Source: Saururus chinensis (Eukaryota > Streptophyta > Magnoliopsida > Piperales > Saururaceae). Taken from it: a DNA stretch of 64,000 bases. The notes beneath the pieces are model-generated. The model did not search any database. It worked only from the letters and a program-made list of their open reading frames with translations, and was not told where the DNA came from. Below, one piece after another: positions 49,880-62,170 of this stretch; within the stretch, counting starts at the first letter, position 1, and the number at the start of each line of letters is the position of its first letter. A program made the position numbers and the translations under genes. Location of the stretch: NCBI GenBank assembly GCA_035235625.1, contig CP141141.1, positions 17,109,968 to 17,173,967 on the forward strand. Reading direction: 5' to 3'.

Positions 49880-51020
49880 ATTTTTCTTGGTTGGCACCTT
49901 GAGATTGGAAAAATATTTCATACTTGAAGAAATAAAATGACACATTTATGAATTTGCAAGAGTATAGATAAGGACAACAAAAATGTTTATTTTGAAAATG
50001 TCTATATTATACGGACTCAAAATTAGCTACCAACTTAGAAAACTTTTGGTGATGAGAAGGCGAAACTTTCACATATTTTACAAACTCATGAACATCAAGA
50101 ATTACATCTGAAATATCTTTTATTCTAACTTACACAATAATGTTTAGCACATGGGCAGCACAACATACATGGACAAGGACATCTTCCAACAGAAGAGATC
50201 CCTTTTTAATAAGGTCCCTTACAAGATTTCTTTAAGCAACATCATTACTCAATACATTATCTAAAGTAGCACTACATACTTTGCAATCAATTTTCCACTT
50301 CACCAAAGCGGCTTTAATAGTATTATATATTTCCAATCTAGTATGAGGCGATGAAAGTCGATAAAAACTAATAATTTTTTTTTGTAAATGACAATAAAAT
50401 CAATATAATGATCAGTTACACAAATAAATCTAATTTTCTTTTAAGTCCATAAATTAGAAGTAATACTAACCCTAGAGGGAAGCTTTTGAAAAACATCCAT
50501 CAATGCAATCTTCTCTTTTATGTAAAGTTTCTGGCAATCATTCCTAATTGTAGTCCTTGAAACTATTTTAAAAAGAGGCATCAAAGTTTATGCCAAATTA
50601 ATAAAATCCTCGTGGCTAACAATATTAAACGGGTACTCATTCACTATTATTGCTCTTGAAAGAGCCTCCCTACTATATTGTTGATCAAATTTAAAAGCAT
50701 ATACATTACCAAATGCAGTGCTTAAGAATGGTTGTCTAGGATCTCTATTTGGTCTCATCTTACAAAAACCATTATTAATGTGTCTTTCTATATGGGTCGT
50801 ACCATTTGTACTTCTCCAACAAACCTGAACTTGCAATAATTGCATATTGTTGCTTCTGGTACACCATTTTCATCAAGAACTTTCTCAAAATGTTGCCACA
50901 TGTGTGACCCATCTCAAACTTGTTGTTTCGTATCATGGCTATTGGAACTTGTTTTCAAGGCATCATGAGTTAGATCCCCACCATGTGCTGAAGTTGGTCT
51001 ATGCATATACTAGAACTTGC
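49880..51020 (-). pseudogene. hAT transposase with BED zinc finger, broken
   Basis: From right to left the minus strand gives WQHFEKVLDENG and CNYCK, then after a shift GTTHIERHINNGFC. This is a BED zinc finger with C-x2-C and H residues. YSREALSRAIIVNEYPFNIV follows (the conserved RICESLEEPER-type block in the open frame 50845-50588), then TSNLWT and ICVTDHYIDF. WKIDCKVCSATLDNVLSNDV and VHVCCAAHVLNIIV complete the core. These match the order of plant hAT transposases. Around five stops or shifts separate the pieces, and the C-terminal dimerisation region is not seen. No terminal inverted repeats were found. Confidence 0.85.
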
Positions 51021-51330
51021 CTACTTTGCAATAATGTGATGTCAAGGTGAAACCCTCGGTGACCATGGTATGGGACATGGGCATTTGGGCATATCTCTTG
51101 TTTGTCGTTCCTTAGTAGTTGGCAGGCACTAGGTCTTGCCTACATGGTATTTAGCAACACTTGCGTGTTTTGTTGGACTGACCTTGGAAAGTCTAGGTTA
51201 ACCATGTTGGTTAGGTTGTGATGCCAACTTTGGTTGCCTAGTAGAGGTAAACTCTAAAATTTTATTTGGCGATAGAAATTGAGAATCACTAAGTAAATTA
51301 ATAAGATTATAGAATAACTTAGATAATAAT
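51021..51330. other. Spacer between hAT pseudogene and long LTR
   Basis: No gene or recognisable repeat is visible in this stretch. Confidence 0.5.
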
Positions 51331-52039
51331 TGTAACACCCAAGATTTTTCATCACATTTTCTTAAAAATTAATGAATGTTTTTTGCAATATAATGGCTAT
51401 AAATCGGAGAAAATTGGCGAAATACAAAACCTGTAAAAGCAGTTTATAATTTAAAATATTACACATCAATTTTCCCATCCAAATTTTTTCTCTCTTTGAT
51501 CAAATATCGTACGGCCAAACCATATATCCACAGGTGCTACTTGAAAACAAATGTACGAATAAATTACCATGATCATGGGTTTCAAATACAAATCTATCTC
51601 AGGCATCCTTGAGTGCAAGTCCCATAAACAGTCCACATTTTAATCCAAATTACAAGTCTAGAAAATATAGACACATTAATTCTCATCTCACCCAATACAT
51701 CAGATCGTGGCACAAAATAATACTCGCATTGAGTCAAGGATATACCTGAGTCAAAGGGAATTAATCCACCATAGAAATGAGCATCCATATCTAGGAGCTC
51801 TACATCACAAACCTGCAAAAGCCTCCCCAACAACGGGGCTAAAAAAATAGGGTAATGAGTATTTTCATACTCAGTAGGAAAATACCCACTAGGGGAGTTC
51901 TAAATAGTGAACTCAATAAGTCTATACGTAGATGTGTTCATACAACTCAAACATGAAGCATACAGGCATATAATAATCATGCACGTACGCTACAATTACA
52001 TCACATATGTACAATCAAACCAATCTTACACATAGACTC

Positions 52040-52390
52040 TTAATCAGAGTCTTACAAACTTACTCATATAATCATATGCTTACTCATATAACTTACACAT
52101 ACTTGTATGACCTTACTCGTACAATCTTACTCGTATGACCTTACTCGTACAGTCTTACTCATACAACCTCACTCGTACAACCTTACACTTATAGTCTTGC
52201 TCAGAAACATATGCTTGCAGTCTTACTCAGAATCATACTCTTACAGTCTTACTCAAAATCATACTCTTAAAGTCTTACTCTGAATCATACTCTTACAATC
52301 TTACTCTGAATCATACTCTTACAGTCTTACTCAAAATCTTACACTTACTCAGAAACATACATACTCACTCATATAGTCGTACACATACTA
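52040..52390. repeat. TTACTC-type minisatellite, outer LTR
   Basis: Irregular repeats of CTTACTCGTA, TCATACTCTTACAGTCTTAC and related words. The same array occurs in the inner LTR at 55480-55935. Confidence 0.8.
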
Positions 52391-52579
52391 TCGACCAGCA
52401 TCAAAATGGAAAAGAATGTCATGGGGGCATCACCTTAACCTGCGGGGAGTGACTAGATGTCATGGACTTTTCCTAAGGCAATGCACACCAATGCTTATGG
52501 GGCACAAGATCAAACAGGTAAGAGCAATTGTACCTGAGCACGCAAACATAAACGACCACACTTTAGGGGTCATACAATT

Positions 52580-52710
52580 GCCCACACTTTGGGGGTCTTA
52601 TAGTGTCAGTGCCACTCTTGGGCATAAATCATACAATGCCACTCTTGGGCAGAATCATACATCGCCACTCTTGGGCAGAAATCATATAGTGCCACTCTTG
52701 GGAAAAATCA
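52580..52710. repeat. CCACTCTTGGG repeats, outer LTR
   Basis: GCCACTCTTGGG recurs at about 30-base intervals, followed by AAATCATA-type spacers. The inner LTR has the matching set at about 56240-56320. Confidence 0.75.
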
Positions 52711-53533
52711 TACAATGCTCTCAATATAGTATCAAATGCCTGGGGCTCAATACAGTACACATACAACATTCCGCAGGATAAACACCATGGCAAGACAAGA
52801 GAAATGCTCAGCCGACTCATTATCGGCTAGCTCAAACATGAAACTTAATATATCAAAACCCTCAGGTCTCAAACTCACAATGCTATCATTATCTTTGCTT
52901 TTAATTCAAATTTAAATTAAGTACGTCATGTGGTACAATTATGCCATCACAACTCTCAAACATACTACTCCACTGATCAAACTGAAGTTGAGCCCGATCC
53001 GAAGCCCTAGTTCGTTAGGGTAATAAACTTCCTTAACCCATCCATCTCATGATCATAACTCACCGTCCATCAAATCCTTACATATTTTTACAGTCTCTAA
53101 CATCCACCTCATGACGAATGCATCTTACTTGGTAGTCATCAAATTGAGCTCCTCAGAGCCAACCCCAGTTATCACCCTCTTACTTATACCTCACTTATTA
53201 TGCTTACTTTTCACTTCATAATTTGTACAATATGCTTGTATAATTATGCAACACTCTTACTGTCTAACAATCCCCCAACATATGCTCCAGTCCAAACTAT
53301 ACTAATCTATTCCAATCCTTGCCCATCAAACTTACATCCGCTATCTTCTCTCATACGCTTACACATCCACATCCAACTCCATACCAAATACTCTGTCACC
53401 TCTTACCATCCATCACCCATACTTCTACCCACACACATACACATCCATCGCACATGAGTATAGCCATTATACATACATATGTCCATCACACATAGTTATA
53501 ACATACACATACTTTCATACATAGCTTACCGAT

Positions 53534-53720
53534 ATACTCGCTAGTCATCACTAGCACACACATAATTCACATACATTAGCTTACCAACATACTCGCTAGT
53601 TATCACTAGCACACACAATCCCACATACGTAGCTTACCAACATACTCGCTAGCAATCACTAGCACACACAATCCACATACGTAGCTTACCAGCATACTCG
53701 CTAGCCATCACTAGCACACA
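53534..53720. repeat. CGCTAG...CACTAGC tandem repeats, outer LTR
   Basis: ATACTCGCTAG starts at 53534, 53589, 53642 and 53694, a period of 52-55 bases. Each unit ends ATCACTAGCACACAC, so each contains a short CTAG-centred inverted repeat. Related units lie in the inner LTR at about 57195-57310. Confidence 0.8.
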
Positions 53721-55479
53721 CATACATCAACCATATTTAGAGCTCACATGCATGTCATATGCATTTCAACATAGCATAATTTATCATCTTACATCATGCA
53801 AATAGATCATGATTTAACATCCAAAACATTTAATCATACAATCATAGCATGCTGCTACACATTCAAAGCATGCTATCATGAAATTACAAGTTTAAAGCTC
53901 CCCTACCTCGTAATCCATGACATTTGATAGAGAGCACACGACGGTGGCAGAGTTGGCGGCTAAAAGCATAACCAAGTTGAGAGAGATGTTGACTTGAGGG
54001 TTTAGGAAGTGCCGGGACTACTCACGGCCAAACAGTGTGACACAACTCAACGCGGTAAAATCCGCAATCCATGGCAGCGCACTAAGGGAGGCTGGGAGTA
54101 AGGTCGTGCCAACAGAAATGGAAAATGCGACCAGAAGTTGAGGTGCACTCACTGAAGGTAGGCCGATGGTTGAAAAGTACTCGACCGACTATAAGACATC
54201 AAAATCGACCGTGGAGAGCACCCAATGGCATCAATTTTTTGTTTACAAGGGCCCACATAAGGGTGGAGGGCATGGGGTGATGCTCAAGGATGGAGGATAG
54301 GTGGAGGAGGGCTCCAATGGTCAATCAAGTCGGTGGCAGAGCCAGCCGACCGTCAGGCGACACAAATGCGATGCCTAAACCCTGAAATGCACACATGGCC
54401 ACATGCACACGCGGCCAAAAAGGGCCACTCTAAGGGGAGATGGGTCAGACGTGACGGCCCAAGGCCCACAAAAGGGCAACTAAGCTAGGGCCAGGAGGTG
54501 GTGGCCGACCGAAATGACAACGACACCGTTGATCGCCGCCCACACCCAAAACCAATGGTGTGGGCAGTTGTGCATCTCGCATTTAAAAGGGTAAAGGGTG
54601 ACTCAAGGTCAAGTAGTGGTGGGGCAAAGGCCACGGTGAAACAAGGCTAGCCCCAAGGCCAGCCAAAGGTCAATTAGTGACCAAAGGCGTCATAATGGCA
54701 AAACTGTAACGCCCGAGATTTTTCACACATTTTCCTTAAAATTCACGGAAAATTTTTGCAATATAACGTCTATAAATCGGAGGAAAAATGACGAAATCAA
54801 AACCTAATAAAACAGTTTATACTTTAAAACACTAAACATCCATTTTCCATCTAAATATTTTCATCACACGGTTAAACATCGTACGGCCAAAGCAAATATC
54901 ATCAGGCGCTACTCGAAAACACACGTACGACTAAATTCGCTATGATCATAGACTTTTAAATACAAATCACTCCCAGGCATCTTTGAGTGCAAGTCCCATA
55001 ACAGTCCACAGACTAATCCAAATGAAAGTCCAGAACATAAACATCTTAACATCTCATCTCACCCAATACATCGGATCGTCGCACAAACAAACTCGCAGTG
55101 AGTCAAACATATACCTGAGTCAACGGCAATCAATCCACCGCTGAAATGAGCGTCCATCACCAGGAGCTCTCCACACAACCTGCAAAAGCCTCCCGAACCA
55201 CGGGGCTAAAAATGGTAGGGTGAGTATTTTCATACTCAGTAGGAAAATACCCAGTAGGGGAAATCCCAAACGGTGAACTCAGTAAGTTTATAAGTACATG
55301 CGTTCATGCAACTCAAACATGAAGCAGATAGACATATCAATATCATGCTCAAACGCATACAAACATACCAAATGCACCATCATGCCAAAGTCATACCAAA
55401 AGCACCATCGTGCCAAAAACATACCATCAAACAAAACTTACACAAACACCCTTATCCAGGGTCTTACAAACTTACTCGT

Positions 55480-55935
55480 ACCATCGTACGCATACTCATA
55501 CAACATACGCATACTTGTATGACCTTACTCATACAATCATATGCTCACTCATACAGCTTACACATACCTGTACGACCTTACTCGTACAGCTTACACTTAC
55601 TCGTACGACCTTACTCGCACATCTTACACTTACTCGTGCGACCTTACTCGCACATCTTACACTTACAGTCTTACTCTGAAACTTACACTTACAGTCTTGC
55701 TCGGATTCATACGCTTACAGTCTTACTCTTACAATCGTACTCATACTCTTACAGTCGTACTCATACTCATACACTTACAGTCATTCTCATACACATACAC
55801 TTACAGTCGTTCTCATACACATACACTTACAGTCGTTCTCATACACATACACTTACAGTCGTTCTCATACACATACACTTACAGTCGTGCTCAAACTCAT
55901 ACTCATACAGTCGTACTCACACACATAATCGTACA
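55480..55935. repeat. TTACTC / TTACAGTCG minisatellite, inner LTR
   Basis: The irregular array includes a precise part. The word TTACAG at 55775, 55801, 55827, 55853 and 55879 marks a 26-bp unit containing CATACACATACAC. The array is open in several frames, giving meaningless Thr/Tyr/Ser/His-rich translations. Confidence 0.9.
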
Positions 55936-58929
55936 GACGTACGCATACTATCGACCGCTGAAGCTCATTACAACTAATCAGCTCTAGCGTCGAGATGGAA
56001 AGGAATGCCATAGGGGCAACACCTTAACCTCCGGGGAGTGACTAGACGCCATGGACTTTTCCGAAGGTAAGGCACACCAGTGCTCATGGGGCACAGGATC
56101 AAATAGGTAAGAGTAGGTCCATGATACTACTTACCTGAGCGCGCAAACATACACCCACACATAAGGGGTCATACAATTGCCCACACATAAGGGGTCTTAT
56201 AGTGCCATACAATTGCCCACCATAATGGGTCTTATAGTGCCAGTGCCACTCTTGGGCAGAAAAACATACAGTGCCACTTGGGCAGAAACATACAGTGCCA
56301 CTCTTGGGCGGAATCATACAACGCTCTCAATAGAGCATCAAACGTCTGGGCTTATACAGCACACAGACCAAATCGGAAACATAAGTCGCTCTCAACAGAG
56401 CAAAAGACGTCCGGTGCTCTACACAGCACACAGACAACAACCCGTAAGATAACTACCATGGCAAGACATGATAAATGCTTAGCCGACTCATTATCGGCTA
56501 GCTCAAACACGGAACTTAATCCGTCGAACCCTCAGGTCTCAAACTCACAACGCTATCATTAGCTGTGCTTATAATTCAAGTTTGAATTAAGTACATTATG
56601 CGGTACAATTATGCCACTCAAACTCACAGTCCTCAACTGATCAAACCGAAGCTGAGCCCGATCGAAACCCTAGTTCGTCAGGGCAGCAGACTTCGCTTAC
56701 CCGTCCATATCACGATCAAACCTCACCGTACAACGAACCCTTACAGTCTTACATACTCAGCCATCTACCTTATGGCCAAAACAGCGTACACAAATGTCAT
56801 CACACTAAGCTCCTCAGAGCCAAACCCAGTTGTCGCCCTCTTACTTAATACCTCACTGATTATGCTTACTTTTCGCTTCATAATGTGTACATTATGCTTG
56901 TACAATTATGCACACTCTTACTGTCTGACAACCGCCCAACATACAATCCAACTCAAACCGATCCATTCTAATCCTTGCCTGTCATACTCTTATCCTCTGT
57001 CATCTGACATACGCTTACACAATCGTATCCAAATTCAGACAAAGCCTCTGCAACCTCTTACTGTCCATCGCTCATACCTCTGCCCACATACACTTACACA
57101 TATCCATACCATAGGCAAAAAGCCATCATACATACGTATGTCTCCCACATACGTATAACATACACATACGGTCATACATACGTAACTTACAAACATGCAT
57201 GCTAGCTATCACTAGCACATGCATACATCAAACATACACGCTAGTCATCACTAGCACATGCACACACATTCATACATACTTCAACATACACGCTAGCCAT
57301 CACTAGCACATACTTACATCCAACGTACTTACAGCCAACATGCATGTCATATGCATTTCAACATACCATACAATGGTGCTTACACGTACATCATGCAATC
57401 AGATCGTTACTTAACATCCAAAGCATGGAATCATACAATCCTAGCATGCTACTACTCATTCAAAGCATGCTATCATGAATTTACGAGTTCAAAGCTCCCC
57501 TACCTCGTAATCATGACGTTCGATGGCAAGCACACGACGGTGGCAGAGTCGGTAGCGGAGTTGGCGGCCAATAGCTTTGCCAAGTGGAGAGAGCTGCTGT
57601 CCCGAGGATTTTAGGAAGTGCCGGAACTAGTCACGGCCAAACGGAGTGTCAGAATCAATGCGGCAAAACCCGCGATCCACGACGGCACACTAGGGGCGGC
57701 CGGGAGAAATGTCATGCCAACACATGTGGCGGTGCGACCAGAAGTCGAGTGTGTACTCACTGAAGATCGGCCGGTGGCTAAGACGTGCTCAGCCGGCCAC
57801 AAGACGTCGAAATCGGCCGTGGACAGCACCCAACGGCGACGATTTCGGTCAACAAAGGCCCACATAAGGGCGGAGAGCATGGGGCAACGCTCGAGGATAG
57901 TGGAGAGGTGGAGGAGGACTCTAGTGGTCAACTCCACTCGGTGGCAAAGCCGTCCGATGGTCAGGCGGCACAAATACGGCGCCTAAACCCAAAAATGCAT
58001 GCGTGGCCACATGCACACGCGGCCAAATAGTGACACTATAGGGGGAGATGGGTCGGACGGTGGCGACCCAAAGCCCACATAAGGCCAACAGGGCTAGGGC
58101 CAGGAAGTGGTGGCCGATCGAAACGGCGACATCGCCGATCGCCACCCACAACTAACACACGTAGTGCGGTGGCTGTGCATCTCGCACGATATAGGGCAAA
58201 GGCAAGCGGCCCACTCCGAGCAGAGTGTATAATCGGGCCAAGTGAGGCTGGCCCTCACTGTCGCCGAGCCGGGGCAGAGCCCACGATGGCCAAATGGCCC
58301 ACGGCTCGCCGATGCTAACGACCCGAGACGCACCCAAAGCGTCTAATCGGGCGGAGCAAGGCAATAGGGGCGGGGCGGGGTCGGAAACGACAAACCCCTA
58401 CTGACACCGGGTCGAGGTAGGCTGGACGGAGTCCTACCGGTGACCGGACGACGATCGGAAACACACCGGCATCCAAAACAATCTCATGGACAGTGAGATG
58501 CAAAATGAGAATAAAACCCGACCAAATGTTCGGTAGCTCACAGCGGAGTGCAGAAAGCATGGCGGCGGCTCTAGCCAGCGCCTATGGGTTCCTAGCGGCC
58601 AACTAAACATAAGTCTAGTTGAGAGCGGCCGCAAACGACGTCAAAATCGTACACCCATAGCTCAAAAACGGGATTGAAAGAGAGAAAAATCCCGAAAAAG
58701 GTTCGGTACCTCGTGTAGGAGCGAAGAGGCTGTGGCGGCGGTCATAGCCGGTGTCTATGGACTCGTGGCGGTGAGGCAAAGCAGATCAGGACAAGAACCG
58801 CCAGAATCCGACGACGGAGGAGGGAGAACGGAGCGACCGGAAACGGGCTCGGGTTCTCAAAAACTCATTGGACGTCGACTGAAATTTCCTGGAATGTCGG
58901 TTCTGTGAAAACCGATGGATGAGTTGATT

Positions 58930-58937
58930 TTTATATA
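58930..58937 (-). promoter_or_regulatory. TATA box of the younger LTR
   Basis: The minus strand reads TATATAAA about 260 bases from the LTR start, followed by a GC-rich leader. This is the expected place for the U3/R border. Confidence 0.5.
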
Positions 58938-60047
58938 AATTTTTTTTAATTTTTACCTTTACGTCCCTAATACGCATTAACCTCCTGGTTACGCGTTATA
59001 GCTCCAAAATTCGTGTCGTAAGCGCGCAGTGAGGCCCGCGGCCTGCGACTAAGCCCCACACCCGACTATACGGGTATAAATACGAGGGGAAATATATAAA
59101 TACGAATACGCTGTAGCGTCACATTTTCCCGCCGAAAATGACCAAAAAAATAGCAGGAAAATCACAGAAAATCGTAGAAAATTCTGGGACATTACAAAAA
59201 CGACCGCGAAGGGTCATACGGGTAAGACCCAAATTGTGGGATAAGGGCGGAGTAGGACAATAGGGGCAAAGCAGGGTCAGAAACAGTAACGTCCAACCTA
59301 CACCAGGTTGAGGTAGGTTGGACGGAGTCCATCTAGTGGCCGGATGATGACCGGAAACACACCAGCGTCTCAAAAATGTACTGAACAGTGAGAAGAAAAA
59401 AAATCAAAAAAAATATCGGTAGCTCATAGAGGAGCAAGGAGAGCATGGTGGTGGCCCTGGCTAGCGCCTTTGGGATTCTAGAGGCCAAACAAAGATAAGT
59501 CTAGTTGAGAGCGGCCGCAAACGGCAGCAAAATTGCCCTCCTATGGCCCAAAAATGAATTTAGAAGATGAGAAAAACCGAGGAAAAGACTGGTACTTCGT
59601 GGAGGAGCGAGGAGGACATGGCAGCAATCATAGCCAGTACCAATGGACTAGTGGTGGTAAGGCAAAGTGGATCCCAATAAGAATCGGCAGAATCAGACGA
59701 TGGAGGAGGGGCGACAGAGCGACCGAAATCTCACTCGGGTTTCACTCATACTTACTATAAGTCTCAAAGTTCTGGAACTCGATCTTCGGGTTCCAAATAT
59801 TTATACCTTTTTCCATTTATATCCTCAACATGTGTTAACCTCTTGTTTACGCGTCATACCTCCAAATTTCGCGCCAAAAGCGCACAACACGGCCTGCGAC
59901 TAAGCCCCACACCTGACTCCATAGGTATGATACTAAGGTCAAATATGTCAATACAAATACACTAAAGCGTCACATTTTCTTGTTGAAAATGGTTAGAAAA
60001 ATAGTAGGAAAATCACAGAAAATCGTAGAAAAATCAAGAACATTTCA

Positions 60048-62014
60048 TTAACTTACACGACAGACAACTCAATACTCTTCCCTTTCTTAATTAAAAATAG
60101 TGCTTGACATATGTTGGTGGAATGAAAAAATACATTTAGATCTGCATGGATTCCCATGCCCCAAAAGTTTTCAAAAAGATGAGGGTCCGACCTAGGGTGC
60201 AAGAGCCCAAATCTCTCCCATAGTTTTTCTATTGAGATTGTATAGTCGACTCAGCGAAGTGTTGTGATTGTGTAGTTGACACAAAAGGGCCTATTGACAC
60301 ATAAAGTGAAAATGATGATTCAACGGTTTGATAGGGGTTACTATTATAATGAAATAATAATTGAATTGAATGGGGTTCAATAATGGTTACTATTACATGA
60401 AAATAATATTTATGTATTGTGGAATGATTTATATTCATTGTTGTTCATGAGTATTCATGAATGCATGTAATGATGATTATTTCCTTATTGGGCTTTGCTC
60501 ACCCATTTTCTTTCTTTGTATTGGAAATCTTTTCTTGGGGTTTCCTTTGTGTCTTTTACGCAAGCATGTGTCACTCACAGGAATTTCAATGAATGGAGCA
60601 ATTTTTTAGGCTATTTTGCTTTCACTTGACGATCCTGGATGGTTGATGGTTGGGTTAAGGCACTTAACTCACAGCCTGGTTTAGGGTGTAATGTTTTTTA
60701 GTTTATATTTTAGGGGTGTGACAGTTTAACACGTCGAAGGGACATCGATGGTCATCAATACCCTGGTTGACACGTTAGTGTAGTCACCTATAGTACATCG
60801 GTACTTTGGATTTCAAGTATGATTTATACTAATGTATATGTTATTTATTAGGAATATAACAATATGGTTTTCCTTACATTTGGATGTATGAATGGATGAT
60901 GTTAAACACATATTATATTAGGGTAAGTAAGCCATTTTGTATGTGTTTTGTAATGGATAATTAACTATGGACCATTACATTTCGAAACTCAAGGACAAAG
61001 AATCACAATGTCTGGTTGGCTCCAAAAGTGAGTCGTCTTAGCCATGTAGACCGAAGGGTATGATATGAAAATAGATAATGGTCTTTTGACTCTTCAAAAG
61101 TATGAGTTGTATTTAGAGCCGCTCCCCTGACCTAGGAGTTTGGTTCGAATAGATCATAGTATTAAAAGATGAATAGTCTAGCACAATGTAACACATAAGG
61201 TTTTGATAATCATGGAAGTCGAGATCTTGGTTGCTTTGGTCCATGAGCCCTTATGGGCCTTTACTTTATAGTGTAGATGGAGTTAGGCATGGTTTTAGGA
61301 AAAAAAGGTTGAAGTTGAATTTGTAGTAGTCCATTATCTAGTGAAGGTTGTTGCACTTCTTGACGAGGCTACAATGTCTAGATAACCTTTTAATGTTTGG
61401 TTTCTTTTTCCTTTAGGTATGATGTTGACTTTGGAACATATATGTGACTTGGCTTGATTTTTATTAGATTATTTTGTTGAGTTATTATTTTTATTTTTGG
61501 CAATCCCGTTGAGTATATTTGTATACTCAATATCTTTTGTAGTACATATTTTTAGGAGGAAGCATTTACTTTTGAGAGTTTTATGCATGCAGTAGTGCAA
61601 AGTCTTATTCTTACAGCTTCATATTATTTCACTTCTTTAAGTTTATTTTTTAGGCACATAATGGTATCATTTTTTGCTGATATTGATCAGAGTGTTATGT
61701 AATATACAAGTGCCCAATAGTAGATAATATAATTATTTTAATATAACTTAGATATTTTTAGTAATGTATTTATAATATTTATCATAAACTATAGTTTGTG
61801 AAAATGAGAATATCATATCTCCAATGTAATTTGATTAGTTTCAAAATTCATGATAAAAAATTATTCTGTTACATCTTCACAAAGTTTTATGACATATTTT
61901 TTAAATAAAAAATATTAAAAAATATATGTGTAAAAGTATAGGCATAATAATGAAAAAATATAAAATAAAATAATTAATATGAGATAAAAAAATTAAACCT
62001 AGATAATTAATATT
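60048..62014. other. LTR-like remnants, no gene
   Basis: The block ending GGGGTGTGACA at 60722 follows TTGGGCTTTGCTCACCCA (60489-60506), like the 3' part of the long LTRs nearby, in + orientation. A similar TGAGTATATTTGTATACTCA (61512-61531) suggests another remnant. Neither has a matching start or a target duplication. No coding frame is supported. Confidence 0.4.
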
Positions 62015-62170
62015 CGACAGAGCTTCGAGTTGGAACTCTTACCCTATTGGCCACCCACCTAAAATTATATCCTGATATACATAAAACATAAAATGGGCAG
62101 GCTTATACCCACCTAAATTATATCCTAATTTACTCTATACATATGATGGGAGGACTTGTACCCACGGACA
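62015..62170 (+). repeat. Diverged SINE-like relict
   Basis: AGCTTCGAGTTGGAACTC, then TTGGCCACCCACC and later GGGCAGGCTTATACCCACC, parallel the B-box region and body of the SINE-like element at 3815-4045. The 5' half is not recognisable. A partial internal duplication (ACCCACCTAAATTATATCCT recurs) is visible. Confidence 0.5.

Larger units (their letters stand above)
54705..59196 (-). mobile_element. Younger 4.5-kb solo LTR nested in its own family
   Basis: It is bounded by TGTAACGCCCGAG (left) and GGGACATTACA (right), with 5-bp duplications AAAAC at 54700-54704 and 59197-59201. On the minus strand it begins TGTAATGTCCCAG, has TATATAAA at 58937-58930, and ends CTCGGGCGTTACA. That makes it a - strand LTR with a short U3 and a very long transcribed part. 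The copy is rich in CpG where the outer copy has TpG or CpA. It has no coding domains; the long GC-rich open frames at 57611-58560 overlap on both strands and look accidental. Tekay/Del-like chromovirus origin is an inference from length and end sequences. Confidence 0.88.
51331..60047 (-). mobile_element. Older 4.2-kb solo LTR, split by a younger family member
   Basis: The left part (51331-54704) starts TGTAACACCCAAG. The right part (59202-60047) resumes exactly where the inner element interrupts and ends CATTTCA, against CATTACA in the inner copy. Together they make about 4.2 kb and align along their length with 54705-59196. I infer - strand orientation from the inner copy's TATA box. Flanking 5-bp duplications no longer match (ATAAT and TTAAC). 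Confidence 0.8.

Noticed and set aside
53534-53720. CRISPR-like array from regularly spaced CTAG repeats
   Set aside because: Spacers are as similar as the repeats, and the setting is a plant LTR, so it is a tandem repeat.
55306-55987. Overlapping long open frames rich in Thr, Tyr, Ser and His
   Set aside because: They are translations of the TTACTC/TTACAGTCG tandem array in three frames, with no family features.
57611-58560. GC-rich open frames on both strands
   Set aside because: They lie inside the younger LTR. GC content and low stop frequency explain them, and the older copy does not keep them open.
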